Source: Sphingobacteriaceae bacterium
Lineage (GTDB): Bacteria > Bacteroidota > Bacteroidia > Sphingobacteriales > Sphingobacteriaceae
Length of the DNA stretch: 64,000 nt
Assembly (NCBI GenBank): GCA_014380615.1
Contig: JACMJM010000042.1
Location: forward strand, 62,001-126,000
Reading direction: 5' to 3'
Shown: positions 36,879 through 46,226 of the stretch, piece after piece
Layout of the letters: every line of letters starts with the position of its first letter
Numbering within the stretch: position 1 is the first letter of the stretch
Notes under the pieces: generated by a model
What the model saw: the letters and a program-made list of their open reading frames with translations, nothing else
Told to the model about the DNA's origin: nothing
Database searches by the model: none
Translations under genes and position numbers: made by a program

Positions 36879-38819
36879 ATGAAAAAGATAATTTTTACCC
36901 TCCATTTGTTACTGATTATGAGCATTGGAGCAAATGCGCTCACGTTTAATAAAGTAGTTACAGGTATTGTAAAGGATTCGAAAACCAAAGCAATTTTGGC
37001 CGGAGTGAGGGTAGCGGCAGTACCTCCCCCACATGTACGAATGAAAATGATTTCGGCTATCACGGATTCGAAGGGAAAATTTAGCCTTTCGGTACCCGAC
37101 TTCATTACAACTATTTCATTTGATCGCAAGGGATATGCCGCGCAGCAGGTTGCTATAACTATCAGCAAGCCTATGATTGTGTCACTGGTCGCTCAGAAAG
37201 AGGAGCAGATGGTAGCCTTAAAGCTTGAGCAAGTTAACTCGGTTATGCGAATAGAAGCAAAGGATCTTCATGAGATGTCAGGAATGGCCACTAATCAGGT
37301 TTTAAAGGGAAAAGTGGCCGGGCTAAGTATCAGAGGATATAACTTCAATAAGGTTGAAGGCAGCCAGATGTATAATACCGAATCGTATACCGGAATAACC
37401 GAGAATCGCTTTCTCACCGCTAAACAAAACCCGCTTTCGACCTTTGGAATCGACGTAGATGCGGCATCTTACAGCAATATTCGCAGATATGTAAATAACG
37501 GTAATTTGCCGCCAGTAGATGCTGTTCGAATCGAGGAAATGGTTAATTACTTTACTTATCAATATCCTCAGCCAAAAAGCAACGATCCGTTTTCGGTAAA
37601 TACAGAAATTTCAAAAGCACCATGGAATCAGCAGCATAAGCTGGTACGCATCGGATTACAAGGGCGAAAAGTTGCCGTAGAAAACCTCCCCTCATCGAAC
37701 CTGGTTTTTTTGATAGATGTTTCGGGGTCGATGAACCAGGCGAACAAACTTCCGCTAGTTAAGTCGTCGATGAAGTTATTGGTTGATCAACTTCGAGAAA
37801 AGGATAAAGTAGCCATCGTTGTTTATGCTGGTGCCGCGGGCTTAGTTTTGCCCGCTACTTCGGGAGATAAAAAGCAAACTATCAAAAATGCTTTAGACGC
37901 GCTCGAAAGCGGAGGCTCAACCGCTGGTGGCGAAGGAATTAAACTCGCATACAAAATAGCTCTGGAAAACTTTGTGAAAGGAGGCAATAACCGCGTAATT
38001 CTGGCCAGCGACGGCGATTTTAACATCGGTGTTTCAAGTGATGGAGAGATGCAGCGCTTAATTGAAGAGAAACGCGAAAGCGGGGTTTTCCTCACCGTAC
38101 TCGGTTATGGCATGGGTAATTATAAGGATAGTAAAATGGAGACCATTGCTAATAAGGGAAACGGAAACTACGCTTATATCGATAACCTTACCGAAGCCAG
38201 AAAGGTGTTAGTGAACGAGTTTGGCGGTACCCTCTTTACCATTGCGAAAGACGTTAAGCTGCAGATTGAGTTTAATCCAACTAAGGTGCAATCGTACCGG
38301 TTAATTGGCTACGAAAACCGGCTGTTAAATAAAGAGGATTTTAACAATGATAAGAAAGATGCGGGCGATCTGGGTTCGGGGCATACCGTAACAGCTCTTT
38401 ATGAAATTATTCCTACAGGTGTTAAAAGCAAGTTTAACGAATCGGTAGACGACCTGAAATATCAAAGTAACGCAGCGATAAGTAAATCGGGCGGAGACGA
38501 ATTATTTACCGTGAAACTTCGTTACAAACAACCCGATCATGGCAGCAGTAAGCTGATTGAGAAAGCTGTAAAAGATTCGAACACTGATTGGGAAAATACT
38601 TCGGGCGATTTCCGTTTTGCAGCATCGGTTGCCGCGTATGGAATGTTGCTGCGAAACTCCGAATTTCTTCAGGATACCAGTTATGATAAAGTTATAGCAT
38701 GGGCTAAGTCGGGGCTGGGACAGGATGAAGAAGGGTATAGAAATGAGTTTTTACAACTAGTTAAGACTTCTGCGTTGCTATCTAAGGAAAAGATGGCTAC
38801 CAAAGTGATCGCCGATTAA
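36879..38819 (+). CDS. VWA-domain protein with carboxypeptidase-like N-terminus (YfbK-like)
   Basis: A 646-aa secreted protein. A signal peptide (1-20) is followed by a carboxypeptidase-regulatory-like beta-sandwich (about 25-105), a plug-like motif AKDLHEMSGMATNQVLKGK (127-145), a VWF N-terminal region (about 180-270), and a VWA domain with MIDAS D280-x-S282-x-S284. A DUF3520-type C-terminal domain ends it. YfbK-like proteins are surface or periplasmic proteins of poorly known function. It is divergent from the ECF sigma/anti-sigma pair. Confidence 0.88.
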   Translation: MKKIIFTLHLLLIMSIGANALTFNKVVTGIVKDSKTKAILAGVRVAAVPPPHVRMKMISAITDSKGKFSLSVPDFITTISFDRKGYAAQQVAITISKPMIVSLVAQKEEQMVALKLEQVNSVMRIEAKDLHEMSGMATNQVLKGKVAGLSIRGYNFNKVEGSQMYNTESYTGITENRFLTAKQNPLSTFGIDVDAASYSNIRRYVNNGNLPPVDAVRIEEMVNYFTYQYPQPKSNDPFSVNTEISKAPWNQQHKLVRIGLQGRKVAVENLPSSNLVFLIDVSGSMNQANKLPLVKSSMKLLVDQLREKDKVAIVVYAGAAGLVLPATSGDKKQTIKNALDALESGGSTAGGEGIKLAYKIALENFVKGGNNRVILASDGDFNIGVSSDGEMQRLIEEKRESGVFLTVLGYGMGNYKDSKMETIANKGNGNYAYIDNLTEARKVLVNEFGGTLFTIAKDVKLQIEFNPTKVQSYRLIGYENRLLNKEDFNNDKKDAGDLGSGHTVTALYEIIPTGVKSKFNESVDDLKYQSNAAISKSGGDELFTVKLRYKQPDHGSSKLIEKAVKDSNTDWENTSGDFRFAASVAAYGMLLRNSEFLQDTSYDKVIAWAKSGLGQDEEGYRNEFLQLVKTSALLSKEKMATKVIAD

Positions 38820-38917
38820 TGAGAAATTAAAACATCTTAAACCTTTATCATTTGTTTAATTCTACACTTTAAAGCAAATTGCTTAATTAAACGTTATAGG
38901 GTAAAGGATTTAAAATC

Positions 38918-39646
38918 ATGAAACGAATAGCTATAGTATTTACAATGGTTGCCGGGGTGTTTTTTAGCAGCTGCGATACGCTGAATCAAACCGCGCAAAT
39001 ATTAGGACAAAATTTAGGTAATCCCACTTCGGCAGAAATTGCCTTGGGCCTTAAACAAGCCTTAGAGTTCGGGACTAACTATAGCTCAGAACGATTGTCT
39101 TCTGAGAACGGATATTTCGGAAACGCGGCTATAAAAATCTTGTTTCCGCCCGAAGCACTTAAGGCAGAACGGACACTTAGAAGCCTGGGTTTAAATAAGC
39201 TGGCCGATAATGTTATTTTGAGCGTAAACAGAGCCGCAGAAGATGCAGCGAGAGAAGCCAAACCGATCTTCATTAATGCCATAAAACAAATGACTATTGC
39301 CGACGCGAGCAATATTCTTTTAGGAAGACAAACGGATGCCGCAACCCAATATTTTAAACGGGTAACTACAACGGAGTTGATGCAAAAATTCAGGCCGGTA
39401 ATTCAAACCAGTTTGGGGCGTGTAGGGGCAACCAAATATTGGAGCGATGCCATAACCGCATACAACCAAATACCATTAACGGCAGATATTAACCCCGATT
39501 TATCATCATATGTAGCCCAGAAAGCTATAGAAGGATTGTTTCTTGAAATTGCGCAGGAAGAATTAAAAATAAGACAGAATATTTCATCACGAAACACCTC
39601 CCTTCTGCAAAAAGTGTTCGGTTACGCCGACCGGAACAGACAATAG
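38918..39646 (+). CDS. DUF4197 lipoprotein
   Basis: A 242-aa lipoprotein with lipobox FSSC near residue 19 and a mature all-helical DUF4197 domain. The SERLSSENGYFGNAAIKILFPPEA and TKYWSDAITAYNQIP stretches are typical of the family. The function is unknown. It is 98 nt after the VWA gene and has its own start region. Confidence 0.85.
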   Translation: MKRIAIVFTMVAGVFFSSCDTLNQTAQILGQNLGNPTSAEIALGLKQALEFGTNYSSERLSSENGYFGNAAIKILFPPEALKAERTLRSLGLNKLADNVILSVNRAAEDAAREAKPIFINAIKQMTIADASNILLGRQTDAATQYFKRVTTTELMQKFRPVIQTSLGRVGATKYWSDAITAYNQIPLTADINPDLSSYVAQKAIEGLFLEIAQEELKIRQNISSRNTSLLQKVFGYADRNRQ

Positions 39647-39652
39647 AGTATA

Positions 39653-39685
39653 AAACCTATGAGGTTTTAAAAACCTCATAGGTTT
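39653..39685. terminator. Bidirectional terminator between DUF4197 and DUF885 genes
   Basis: A perfect 15-bp stem AAACCTATGAGGTTT (39653-39667) with its complement at 39671-39685 and a 3-nt loop. It has A/T tracts on both sides. It lies between convergent genes and overlaps the DUF885 stop codon by two bases, which supports use on both strands. Confidence 0.8.
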
Positions 39686-41468
39686 ACTTACTTTTCTCAG
39701 CCGCCCAGGCCTCCATTTTTCTTTCGGCTATATCCAGCGGCAATACTCCGTCTTTCAGAAACTCGTCATGAAAATCGGAAAGGTTGAATTTCTTAAGCTG
39801 CTGCTGATACTTCTTGCGAAGCTCCCAGATTTTTAAAGCCCCGATTTTGTAAGAAAGCGCTTGTCCGGGTAAAGCCATGTATCGTTCGATTTCAGCTGTG
39901 GCGGCTTCCTCTGTAATCGCCTGATTATCCATCATGTATTTTATGGCCTGTTCGCGTGTCATGCCTTTGGTATGTATAGCCACATCTACCACCAGTCTTA
40001 TTGCCCTGTGCATTTCATCGCCCAAAGCCCCCATATATTGATACGGGTCGGTATATAAACCTAATTCCTTTCCCAGCGATTCTGTATAAAGAGCCCAGCC
40101 CTCGCCATAGGCACCATACCATGCAAAGCGTCGGAACTTGGGTAAATCGCTATTTTCCTGCTGAAGTGAAATTTGGTAATGGTGTCCCGGAATAGCTTCA
40201 TGAAGAAATAAAGATTCCATCCCGGAAGTTATGTTAAACCTGGTAGCGTCTATAATCGGAACATAGAATATTCCCGGCCGCGTACCATCCGGCGATCCCT
40301 GCATATACTCCGCACTAGCCGAAGCAGCCCTGAAAGATTCTGTTTGCCGTATTTCAAACGGCGTTTTAGGTACCCGTCCAAACATAGAGCGAAGCTGGGG
40401 TTCCATTTTTTTATAGATACCATCAAAGGCGTTTAAAACATCTTGAGGTGTTTTAAAGGGCATAAAACGTGGCTCAGTTTTAAGGTATTGGAAAAATTCC
40501 TTGAGATCGCCCATAAAATTCACCTCTTTTTTAACGCTATCCATTTCGGTGCGGATGCGTTTAACTTCTGCCAATCCTGTCTGGTAAATTTCTTCAGGCG
40601 TTTTATTGGTGGTAGTCCAATACTTTACCAAATAATTATAAGTGTGTTTTCCTTCCGGAAGGGCGCTTATTCCCGCACTGCGTCTGCTTCGCGGTAAATA
40701 CTCGCTTTTTAAAAACGTTGCCAGCTTTTTGTAGGATGGCGAAATTTTATCTACTATAGCTTGTTTGTACGCCTGTTTTATTGATGCTGTATCTTTATAC
40801 TGAAATTTATCAGGAAAGCGGGTAACCGGGCTATAAAACAGGCTTTTTGTAGGATCGGTTACAGCCATTGCTTCCAGTTGAGGAATCATTTTTTCTACCA
40901 GCGGTTTTGGCAATACTACGCCAGCTTTTATGCCTTTTCTGAAATTAACTATGGCCGAATCAACCCAAACCGAAAAGCCATCTATACGCCCTAGCCAGTT
41001 TTTATAATCTTCGGGGTTCTTAAAGGGCTGGAAACCCTCTCCAGAGCCTAGCTGTCCCATCATTAAAGGCAGGCCTGTAAATTGCTGAAAGGGGATCATC
41101 CATTGGTTGGTCTTCAAACCTTCCAGCTGCATAGTTATTTCATACTTAAAGATTTCATAACTCAGTTTATCGTTTTCGCTTAGCTCTGCGGGGTTCAGCA
41201 TCGAGATTTCTGAGAGCTGATTTTTATAAAAAGCCTTCAATGAGTCTCTGAAACTTTGCGTTTGATCATTTCTTATAATCGCATTGTAACGATTGTCGCC
41301 TTGCTGTGTAGCTTCAAGCGGAAAAAACTGAGAACGCTCTTCCCAAAACTCTTCAAAAAATGCAGAAAGATCTTTTTTTTCGACCCCCGTTTCAACCTGC
41401 TTTTGATCGCATGAAAACAAAAGGGACATTGCCGCGAGTAGAAATAATATGTTGCTTCTGGATAACAT
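39684..41468 (-). CDS. DUF885 metallopeptidase-like lipoprotein
   Basis: I place the start at ATG 41468 (594 aa), since MLSRSNILFLLAAMSLLFSC gives a clean lipobox; the longer frame adds 13 basic residues. The DUF885 domain covers most of the protein and contains the LHEAIPGHHYQ metal-binding motif (about residue 423) and the VDVAIHTKGMTREQAI segment. It resembles M32-like zinc peptidases, so it is probably an outer-envelope peptidase of unknown target. Confidence 0.87.
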   Translation of the reverse strand: MLSRSNILFLLAAMSLLFSCDQKQVETGVEKKDLSAFFEEFWEERSQFFPLEATQQGDNRYNAIIRNDQTQSFRDSLKAFYKNQLSEISMLNPAELSENDKLSYEIFKYEITMQLEGLKTNQWMIPFQQFTGLPLMMGQLGSGEGFQPFKNPEDYKNWLGRIDGFSVWVDSAIVNFRKGIKAGVVLPKPLVEKMIPQLEAMAVTDPTKSLFYSPVTRFPDKFQYKDTASIKQAYKQAIVDKISPSYKKLATFLKSEYLPRSRRSAGISALPEGKHTYNYLVKYWTTTNKTPEEIYQTGLAEVKRIRTEMDSVKKEVNFMGDLKEFFQYLKTEPRFMPFKTPQDVLNAFDGIYKKMEPQLRSMFGRVPKTPFEIRQTESFRAASASAEYMQGSPDGTRPGIFYVPIIDATRFNITSGMESLFLHEAIPGHHYQISLQQENSDLPKFRRFAWYGAYGEGWALYTESLGKELGLYTDPYQYMGALGDEMHRAIRLVVDVAIHTKGMTREQAIKYMMDNQAITEEAATAEIERYMALPGQALSYKIGALKIWELRKKYQQQLKKFNLSDFHDEFLKDGVLPLDIAERKMEAWAAEKSK

Positions 41469-41564
41469 CACTATTATAGCAATTTTACGCACTTTTTGTT
41501 TAGACAATTGATGGTCATTTGATATTATCTAAAAGCTTAGTACTTTCAGATAAATTTACTGAAT

Positions 41565-42071
41565 ATGAAAATAGCTTTTGGGTTGATCGCAGGTGCTTCC
41601 CTGTTATCAGTTGCCTGTATAAGGGAACCGGAGCGGCCGCTTTATACCGAGTATCGTCCCGTTTTACTAAGCAGAGAATCCCTGGAGAAATCAATCACTC
41701 TCCAATCTCCAGCTAAAATAAAGTCCCCCGCCAAAATATACTTTAAAGACAATTTCATTTTTATAAGCGAGCAATTTAAAGGAGTTCATATTATTGATAA
41801 CGCCGACCCGAAAAATCCGGTAAACAAGGGATATATTGGTGTTCCGGGATGTGTTGATATGGCCATTAAAGACGACGTGCTGTATGTAGATAACGCGACA
41901 GATTTGGTAGCGGTTGATCTGAGTTCGTTAAGCAGCAACCAGATAAGCGTTTCAAAACGAATTAAGAATGCGTTTCCAGAACTTTCTACACCCGACGGAC
42001 GAATGGTGCCTGATAAATATAGCCTGGAAAGCCGACCAAAAAACACCGTTTTAGTAGAGTGGATTAAATAA
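41565..42071 (+). CDS. LVIVD-repeat lipoprotein 1
   Basis: A 168-aa protein with lipobox SVAC near residue 18 and one or two LVIVD repeats (GVHIIDNADPKNPVNKGYI and DLVAVDLSSL). Such repeats form beta-propeller blades, but this protein holds too few for a closed propeller. It is the first of three tightly spaced genes, with 6 nt to the next, also an LVIVD lipoprotein. The two may assemble together. Confidence 0.75.
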   Translation: MKIAFGLIAGASLLSVACIREPERPLYTEYRPVLLSRESLEKSITLQSPAKIKSPAKIYFKDNFIFISEQFKGVHIIDNADPKNPVNKGYIGVPGCVDMAIKDDVLYVDNATDLVAVDLSSLSSNQISVSKRIKNAFPELSTPDGRMVPDKYSLESRPKNTVLVEWIK

Positions 42072-42077
42072 TATGCT

Positions 42078-42812
42078 ATGAAAAGATTATTTTTTTTAAT
42101 CCTGATAAGTTGCCTTTTAGCCTGTTCAAAAAATGATTCGGCACCAACAACCAGCGGTAGTACTGCGGGCAGCGGCGGATCTTTAGCCCGGTTTGCTCTA
42201 AGTTCAGATCATTTATATACCGTATCTCCTTCGCACTTAACGGCCTATAATGTAGCTACCGCAGAGAACCCCGTAGAACAAAAAGAAATCAATTTGGGCT
42301 TTGGCGTTGAAACAATTTTCCCCTACAAAAACAACCTGTTTATAGGCACTGAGACAGGAATGAAGATTATGGATATTACCAATCCGCATACTCCGGTGTT
42401 TTTATCCAGTTATGAGCATATCAGAAGTTGCGATCCGGTGGTTGCAAATGATGAATACGCCTTTGTTACGTTGAGAAGTGGTACCACTTGCCGACAAGGA
42501 ATTAATGCGCTTAACATTATAGACATCAAAAATCTCAGCACTCCTAAACTGGTACAAACCTATACTTTAAATAAACCCTACGGCCTGGCCATTGATGGTA
42601 CCAACTTGTTTGTATGCGACGGAGGTATCAGGCATTACGATGCGACAGATGCAAAAAATCTTTCCTTAAAGTCCACCACCCCCATCGAAGCAACAGATGT
42701 GATTGCCAATAACGGAGTATTAATGGTAATAGGTAAAGACGGAATTTATCAGTATGATTATTCAGGCGGAAGCCTGGTGTTTTTAAGTAAAATCGCTACC
42801 AGTGAAAAATAA
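42078..42812 (+). CDS. LVIVD-repeat lipoprotein 2
   Basis: A 244-aa lipoprotein (lipobox LLAC, about residue 16) with a Gly/Ser/Thr-rich spacer (DSAPTTSGSTAGSGGS) and about four LVIVD-type blades (for example GMKIMDITNPHTPVF and ALNIIDIKNLSTPKL). It should be a cell-surface beta-propeller fragment. It overlaps the next gene by 11 nt, so expression is coupled. Confidence 0.8.
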   Translation: MKRLFFLILISCLLACSKNDSAPTTSGSTAGSGGSLARFALSSDHLYTVSPSHLTAYNVATAENPVEQKEINLGFGVETIFPYKNNLFIGTETGMKIMDITNPHTPVFLSSYEHIRSCDPVVANDEYAFVTLRSGTTCRQGINALNIIDIKNLSTPKLVQTYTLNKPYGLAIDGTNLFVCDGGIRHYDATDAKNLSLKSTTPIEATDVIANNGVLMVIGKDGIYQYDYSGGSLVFLSKIATSEK

Positions 42813-43473
42813 TGTCTTTAAAATTTTCCGGATCGCTTCCTTGTGCGTCCTCTTAACTCCGATCTGCGCTTTCGGACAAGAAAAGAAATCGAATTACGAG
42901 GTGATAGCTTTTGTACAGCCTTTGTTTGCGTTTAATCATGCTTTAAGGTTAGATGTTGAAGTTAAGCCTAAGAACAGATATCTGAATTTTATCGTCAGCC
43001 CCGAGTACTACACGGGTTATGTTTACGATAAAGGGTTTACATCTGCATCAGAGAATCTCAGATCAGATAAGTTGCGTGGTGCCGGTATCGGGGTATCTCA
43101 CAAAATAGAATTTAATAAGAAAAACGACCGGCCCTATTTGAGCTATGGCTTTATGTACCGCAACATAAAAATCAATTATGAAGATGAAGGCTTTTTGCCC
43201 TATAAACAAAATGGCCTGGACTATTATGAATACAATAATTTTTCTGACCGACTCAAAATTAACTCGGTTTTGTTAAATGCCTGTATAGGTTCGCAAACCC
43301 GAACTTTCGAAAGTTTTATACTTGATGTTTATATGGGAATGGGTTATAAAATCAGTTCCAAAAAAAGTTCATTTCCTGATAAACGCGAGTACAATCAGGA
43401 ACCCTTGAGCTATGCGTACAATGGATTTAGTTTCCTTGTCGGATTAAAAGCAGGATATAAAATCAAAAAATAA
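42802..43473 (+). CDS. Small outer-membrane beta-barrel protein, unknown
   Basis: A 223-aa protein starting at GTG 42802, within the end of the LVIVD gene. It has a signal peptide (cleavage near AFGQEK) and alternating hydrophobic/polar strands with many aromatic residues, the pattern of an 8- to 10-stranded barrel. The C-terminus (LVGLKAGYKIKK) is strand-like. It likely partners the two LVIVD lipoproteins. No named family is recognised. Confidence 0.75.
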   Translation: MKNNVFKIFRIASLCVLLTPICAFGQEKKSNYEVIAFVQPLFAFNHALRLDVEVKPKNRYLNFIVSPEYYTGYVYDKGFTSASENLRSDKLRGAGIGVSHKIEFNKKNDRPYLSYGFMYRNIKINYEDEGFLPYKQNGLDYYEYNNFSDRLKINSVLLNACIGSQTRTFESFILDVYMGMGYKISSKKSSFPDKREYNQEPLSYAYNGFSFLVGLKAGYKIKK

Positions 43474-43480
43474 AGTGATA

Positions 43481-44452
43481 TCAGGATTTTGGTTTGTCCT
43501 CTTCAGGGATATCCTGATTTTGCTTGGGTAAAACCTTCACCTCCTTTTCTTCCTCTGTTTGAAGAATAAGAACCGCATAGGATGCGGGTTCAATTCTGCG
43601 GCCATGTTTTTCGGTATATACCTGGGTAAACTCGGCACCGAAGTACAGAATGGCGGCGGCATAATAGATCCAAACCAAAATAACAATTAATGATCCCGCC
43701 GCTCCGTAAGTTGATCCTGGTGCCACTTTGTCGATATACAAGCCGATTGCGTAACGGCCTAGCATAAACAAGATTGCCGTAAAAATTGCTCCGGCACGAA
43801 CATCTTTCCATTTAATTTTTACATCCGGAAGAAATTTGAATATGATAGCAAGTAAGGCGGTTATGATTACAAATGTGAGGCATAAGTTAAAAGCCTCGAC
43901 CAAAAAGACGGTAATATCTGCAAAATAGTACTTTAGCTTTTCGCCCAGGGCCTCTACCAGCCCGTTTATTACTAGCGAAACTATTAGAAGAAATCCCATG
44001 GTGGCTATCATGGAGAACGAAAGAAAGCGATTGGTAATCATCTTCAGCCAGCCTTTCTCGGGTTTTGCTTTTACCCGCCATATCATATTAATAGAATCCT
44101 GAATTTCCAGAAAAACACCGGTGGCACCGATAAATAGAGTAATAATACCTACTATAATCGTCCATGGAGAATCTCCTTTTATAGCCGCTTTTTGAATAAT
44201 TTCCTGAACTTGCATGGCTGCCTCCGGACCTATAAAGCCTTTAATTTCATCAAAAACTTTCCCTTCGAATGCCGCCTGCTGAAAAACATTAACAGCAAAA
44301 TAGATGAGCATAAGTAACAAAGGCGCAATGGAAAACAATGTGTAGTAAGAAAGCGCCGCGCAAAGCTTGAGGCATCTGTCGTTCAAAAAACCGTTAAAAC
44401 TTCCTACTAATATCTTCCACAGAACTTTGAAATAATCTTTATTTAAGCGCAT
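43481..44452 (-). CDS. YihY/BrkB family membrane protein
   Basis: A 323-aa protein with six predicted membrane helices and the YihY core LCAALSYYTLFSIAPLLLM (about 28-46), GATGVFLEIQDSINMIWRV and TYGAAGSLIVILVWIYYAA. A charged cytosolic tail (about 285-323, EEEKEVKVLPKQNQ) is added. Older RNase BN labels are wrong for this family; function remains uncertain. The start codon lies in a predicted mRNA hairpin with the leader. It is downstream of alanine dehydrogenase on the same strand. Confidence 0.88.
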   Translation of the reverse strand: MRLNKDYFKVLWKILVGSFNGFLNDRCLKLCAALSYYTLFSIAPLLLMLIYFAVNVFQQAAFEGKVFDEIKGFIGPEAAMQVQEIIQKAAIKGDSPWTIIVGIITLFIGATGVFLEIQDSINMIWRVKAKPEKGWLKMITNRFLSFSMIATMGFLLIVSLVINGLVEALGEKLKYYFADITVFLVEAFNLCLTFVIITALLAIIFKFLPDVKIKWKDVRAGAIFTAILFMLGRYAIGLYIDKVAPGSTYGAAGSLIVILVWIYYAAAILYFGAEFTQVYTEKHGRRIEPASYAVLILQTEEEKEVKVLPKQNQDIPEEDKPKS

Positions 44453-44499
44453 TTTATCTTGCCTTTTTCCATACTATTAACAGGCTTAAGGATAAAATG
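44450..44499 (-). promoter_or_regulatory. Leader hairpin that would mask the yihY start codon
   Basis: On the minus strand CATTTTATC (44499-44491) is complementary to GATAAAATG (44458-44450), whose last three bases are the start codon. The 9-bp stem encloses 32 nt, and GCC/GGC bases next to it may extend it. It could regulate translation, but it is a short A/T-rich stem. Confidence 0.4.
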
Positions 44500-44511
44500 T
44501 GTTTCTAAAGT

Positions 44512-45726
44512 TTAGCGGTTTGAAACGATCAGCAGCTCCAGGTCTTTCGGTGGAATATTAAAGCGTTCGGCCAGATCTTTATTGGTAAGATGGCCCTGAT
44601 ATAAATAAATGGCGTTTCGCACTCCCGATTTCTCCCAGATCACGTTCATAATCCCTCCCATCTCACCTATATCCATTAAAATTGGGGTAAAGATATTGGT
44701 TAAGGCATAGGTGGCCGTTCTGGCTACACGAGAAGCGATGTTCGGAACACAATAATGGATTACATCATACTTTCGAAAAACGGGATGCGTATGATTTGTA
44801 ATTCTCGAGGTTTCAAAACAACCTCCCTGATCGATGCTCACATCAATTACTACCGAATTGGGCTTCATGTGGCTCACTGTTTGCTCATTCACTATACACG
44901 GGCTGCGTCCGTTGGTAGCCCTAATGGCACCGATAACTATATCGCAGGTTGTTATGGCTTTATTTAAAACGATGGGTTGAATTACCGAAGTAAAAACCCT
45001 GCTGCCTATATTGTTTTGTAGTCGTCTGAGACGGTAAATAGAACTGTCGAACACCTTAACTTCTGCCCCGAGCGCGATTGCCGTACGTGCGGCATATTCG
45101 CCAACAGTTCCTGCTCCCAAAATAACCATCTCCGTAGGCGGAACTCCGGTAACACCGCCCAGCATCAAACCCTTGCCATCAAAAACGTTGCTCAGGTATT
45201 CGGCGGCAATTAAAACCGATGTCGCACCAACAATCTCGCTCATCGAACGGATTACACTCAAAGAGCCGCCTTCATCGCGCAAATATTCGTAAGAGAGAGC
45301 AGTGATTTTCTTTTTCATCATCGCCTCCAGGCAATCAGCTTTAAGCGAACCCATTTGAAGCGTGGAAAATAACACCTGGTAAGGTTTCATCATACCAATC
45401 TCTTCCTGGGTGGGAGGACCAATCTTGATGATAATATCAGCCTTAAAAACTTCTTTTTTATCGTACTGGATTTTTGCGCCTTGCTCGCTGTAGTCGTTAT
45501 CCGAAAAGTTAGCGCCCATCCCTGCTCCCGATTCTATTACAACTTCATGGCCGTTATTTACAAGAAGGGCCACAGAAAGCGGTGTTAAGGCAATACGGTT
45601 TTCCTGGAAAGAAGTTTCTTTCGGAATACCGATATATAAACTGTTTTTACGTGTTTTGGTCTCGAGCATTGCCTCCTGGGGCTGCATCATAGCTTGCTTT
45701 GCAATGTCAGACAGTTCACTCATCAT
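44512..45726 (-). CDS. ald: Alanine dehydrogenase
   Basis: A 404-aa AlaDH/PNT-family enzyme. The N-terminal substrate domain has ENRIALTPLSVALLVNNGHEVVIESGAG; the NAD(H) domain has VILGAGTVGEYAARTAIALGAEVKVFD; the C-terminal part has HYCVPNIASRVARTATYAL. It should deaminate L-alanine to pyruvate and ammonia. It is a few dozen residues longer than Bacillus Ald at the N-terminus (MMSELSDIAKQAMMQPQEAM), a common Bacteroidota form. The two Met codons at 45726/45723 are equivalent. Confidence 0.9.
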   Translation of the reverse strand: MMSELSDIAKQAMMQPQEAMLETKTRKNSLYIGIPKETSFQENRIALTPLSVALLVNNGHEVVIESGAGMGANFSDNDYSEQGAKIQYDKKEVFKADIIIKIGPPTQEEIGMMKPYQVLFSTLQMGSLKADCLEAMMKKKITALSYEYLRDEGGSLSVIRSMSEIVGATSVLIAAEYLSNVFDGKGLMLGGVTGVPPTEMVILGAGTVGEYAARTAIALGAEVKVFDSSIYRLRRLQNNIGSRVFTSVIQPIVLNKAITTCDIVIGAIRATNGRSPCIVNEQTVSHMKPNSVVIDVSIDQGGCFETSRITNHTHPVFRKYDVIHYCVPNIASRVARTATYALTNIFTPILMDIGEMGGIMNVIWEKSGVRNAIYLYQGHLTNKDLAERFNIPPKDLELLIVSNR

Positions 45727-45789
45727 GGTTAGCTATTAAAAAAGTGTGCTGAAAATACGAAATACCATTTACTTAAAGGTAATATTCTA

Positions 45790-46209
45790 TCAATCGCATG
45801 TGGTAATTTTAATCAGGCGTTCATTCTCCGAAGTTTCCAGCAATTTTAATTCCACAAATTTCTCGGGCAGAAGGTTTGATATTTTTTCGGGCCACTCTAT
45901 AAAGCAGTAATGTCCCGAATAGAAATAATCTTCATATCCCAAATCTAAGGCCTCAGTTTCATTTTTAATTCGGTAAAAGTCGAAATGATAAACCCTAACC
46001 TTATCGCCCACATATTCATTTACGATCGAGAACGTGGGGCTTGATACCGTATCCTCAACCTTTAATAAAGCACACAACGATTTTATTAATGTTGTTTTAC
46101 CCGCACCCATTTCTCCGTAAAAAAGAAATACGCGATTGTTGCCCGCTACTTCTAAAATTTGTTCGGCGGCGGCTGGTAAATTTTCAAGTCCCGAAACCTT
46201 TAATTCCAT
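45790..46209 (-). CDS. tsaE: tRNA threonylcarbamoyladenosine biosynthesis ATPase TsaE
   Basis: I use the ATG at 46209 (139 aa); the open frame begins two codons earlier at TTG. The P-loop GEMGAGKTTLIK (about 32-43) and YHFDFYRIKNETEALDLGYEDYF, with the Asp/Glu residues of the TsaE family, are complete. TsaE supports TsaB-TsaD in t6A37 synthesis. It follows porX by 17 nt on the same strand. Confidence 0.93.
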   Translation of the reverse strand: MELKVSGLENLPAAAEQILEVAGNNRVFLFYGEMGAGKTTLIKSLCALLKVEDTVSSPTFSIVNEYVGDKVRVYHFDFYRIKNETEALDLGYEDYFYSGHYCFIEWPEKISNLLPEKFVELKLLETSENERLIKITTCD

Positions 46210-46226
46210 TCGCAAAGATAAAACGA

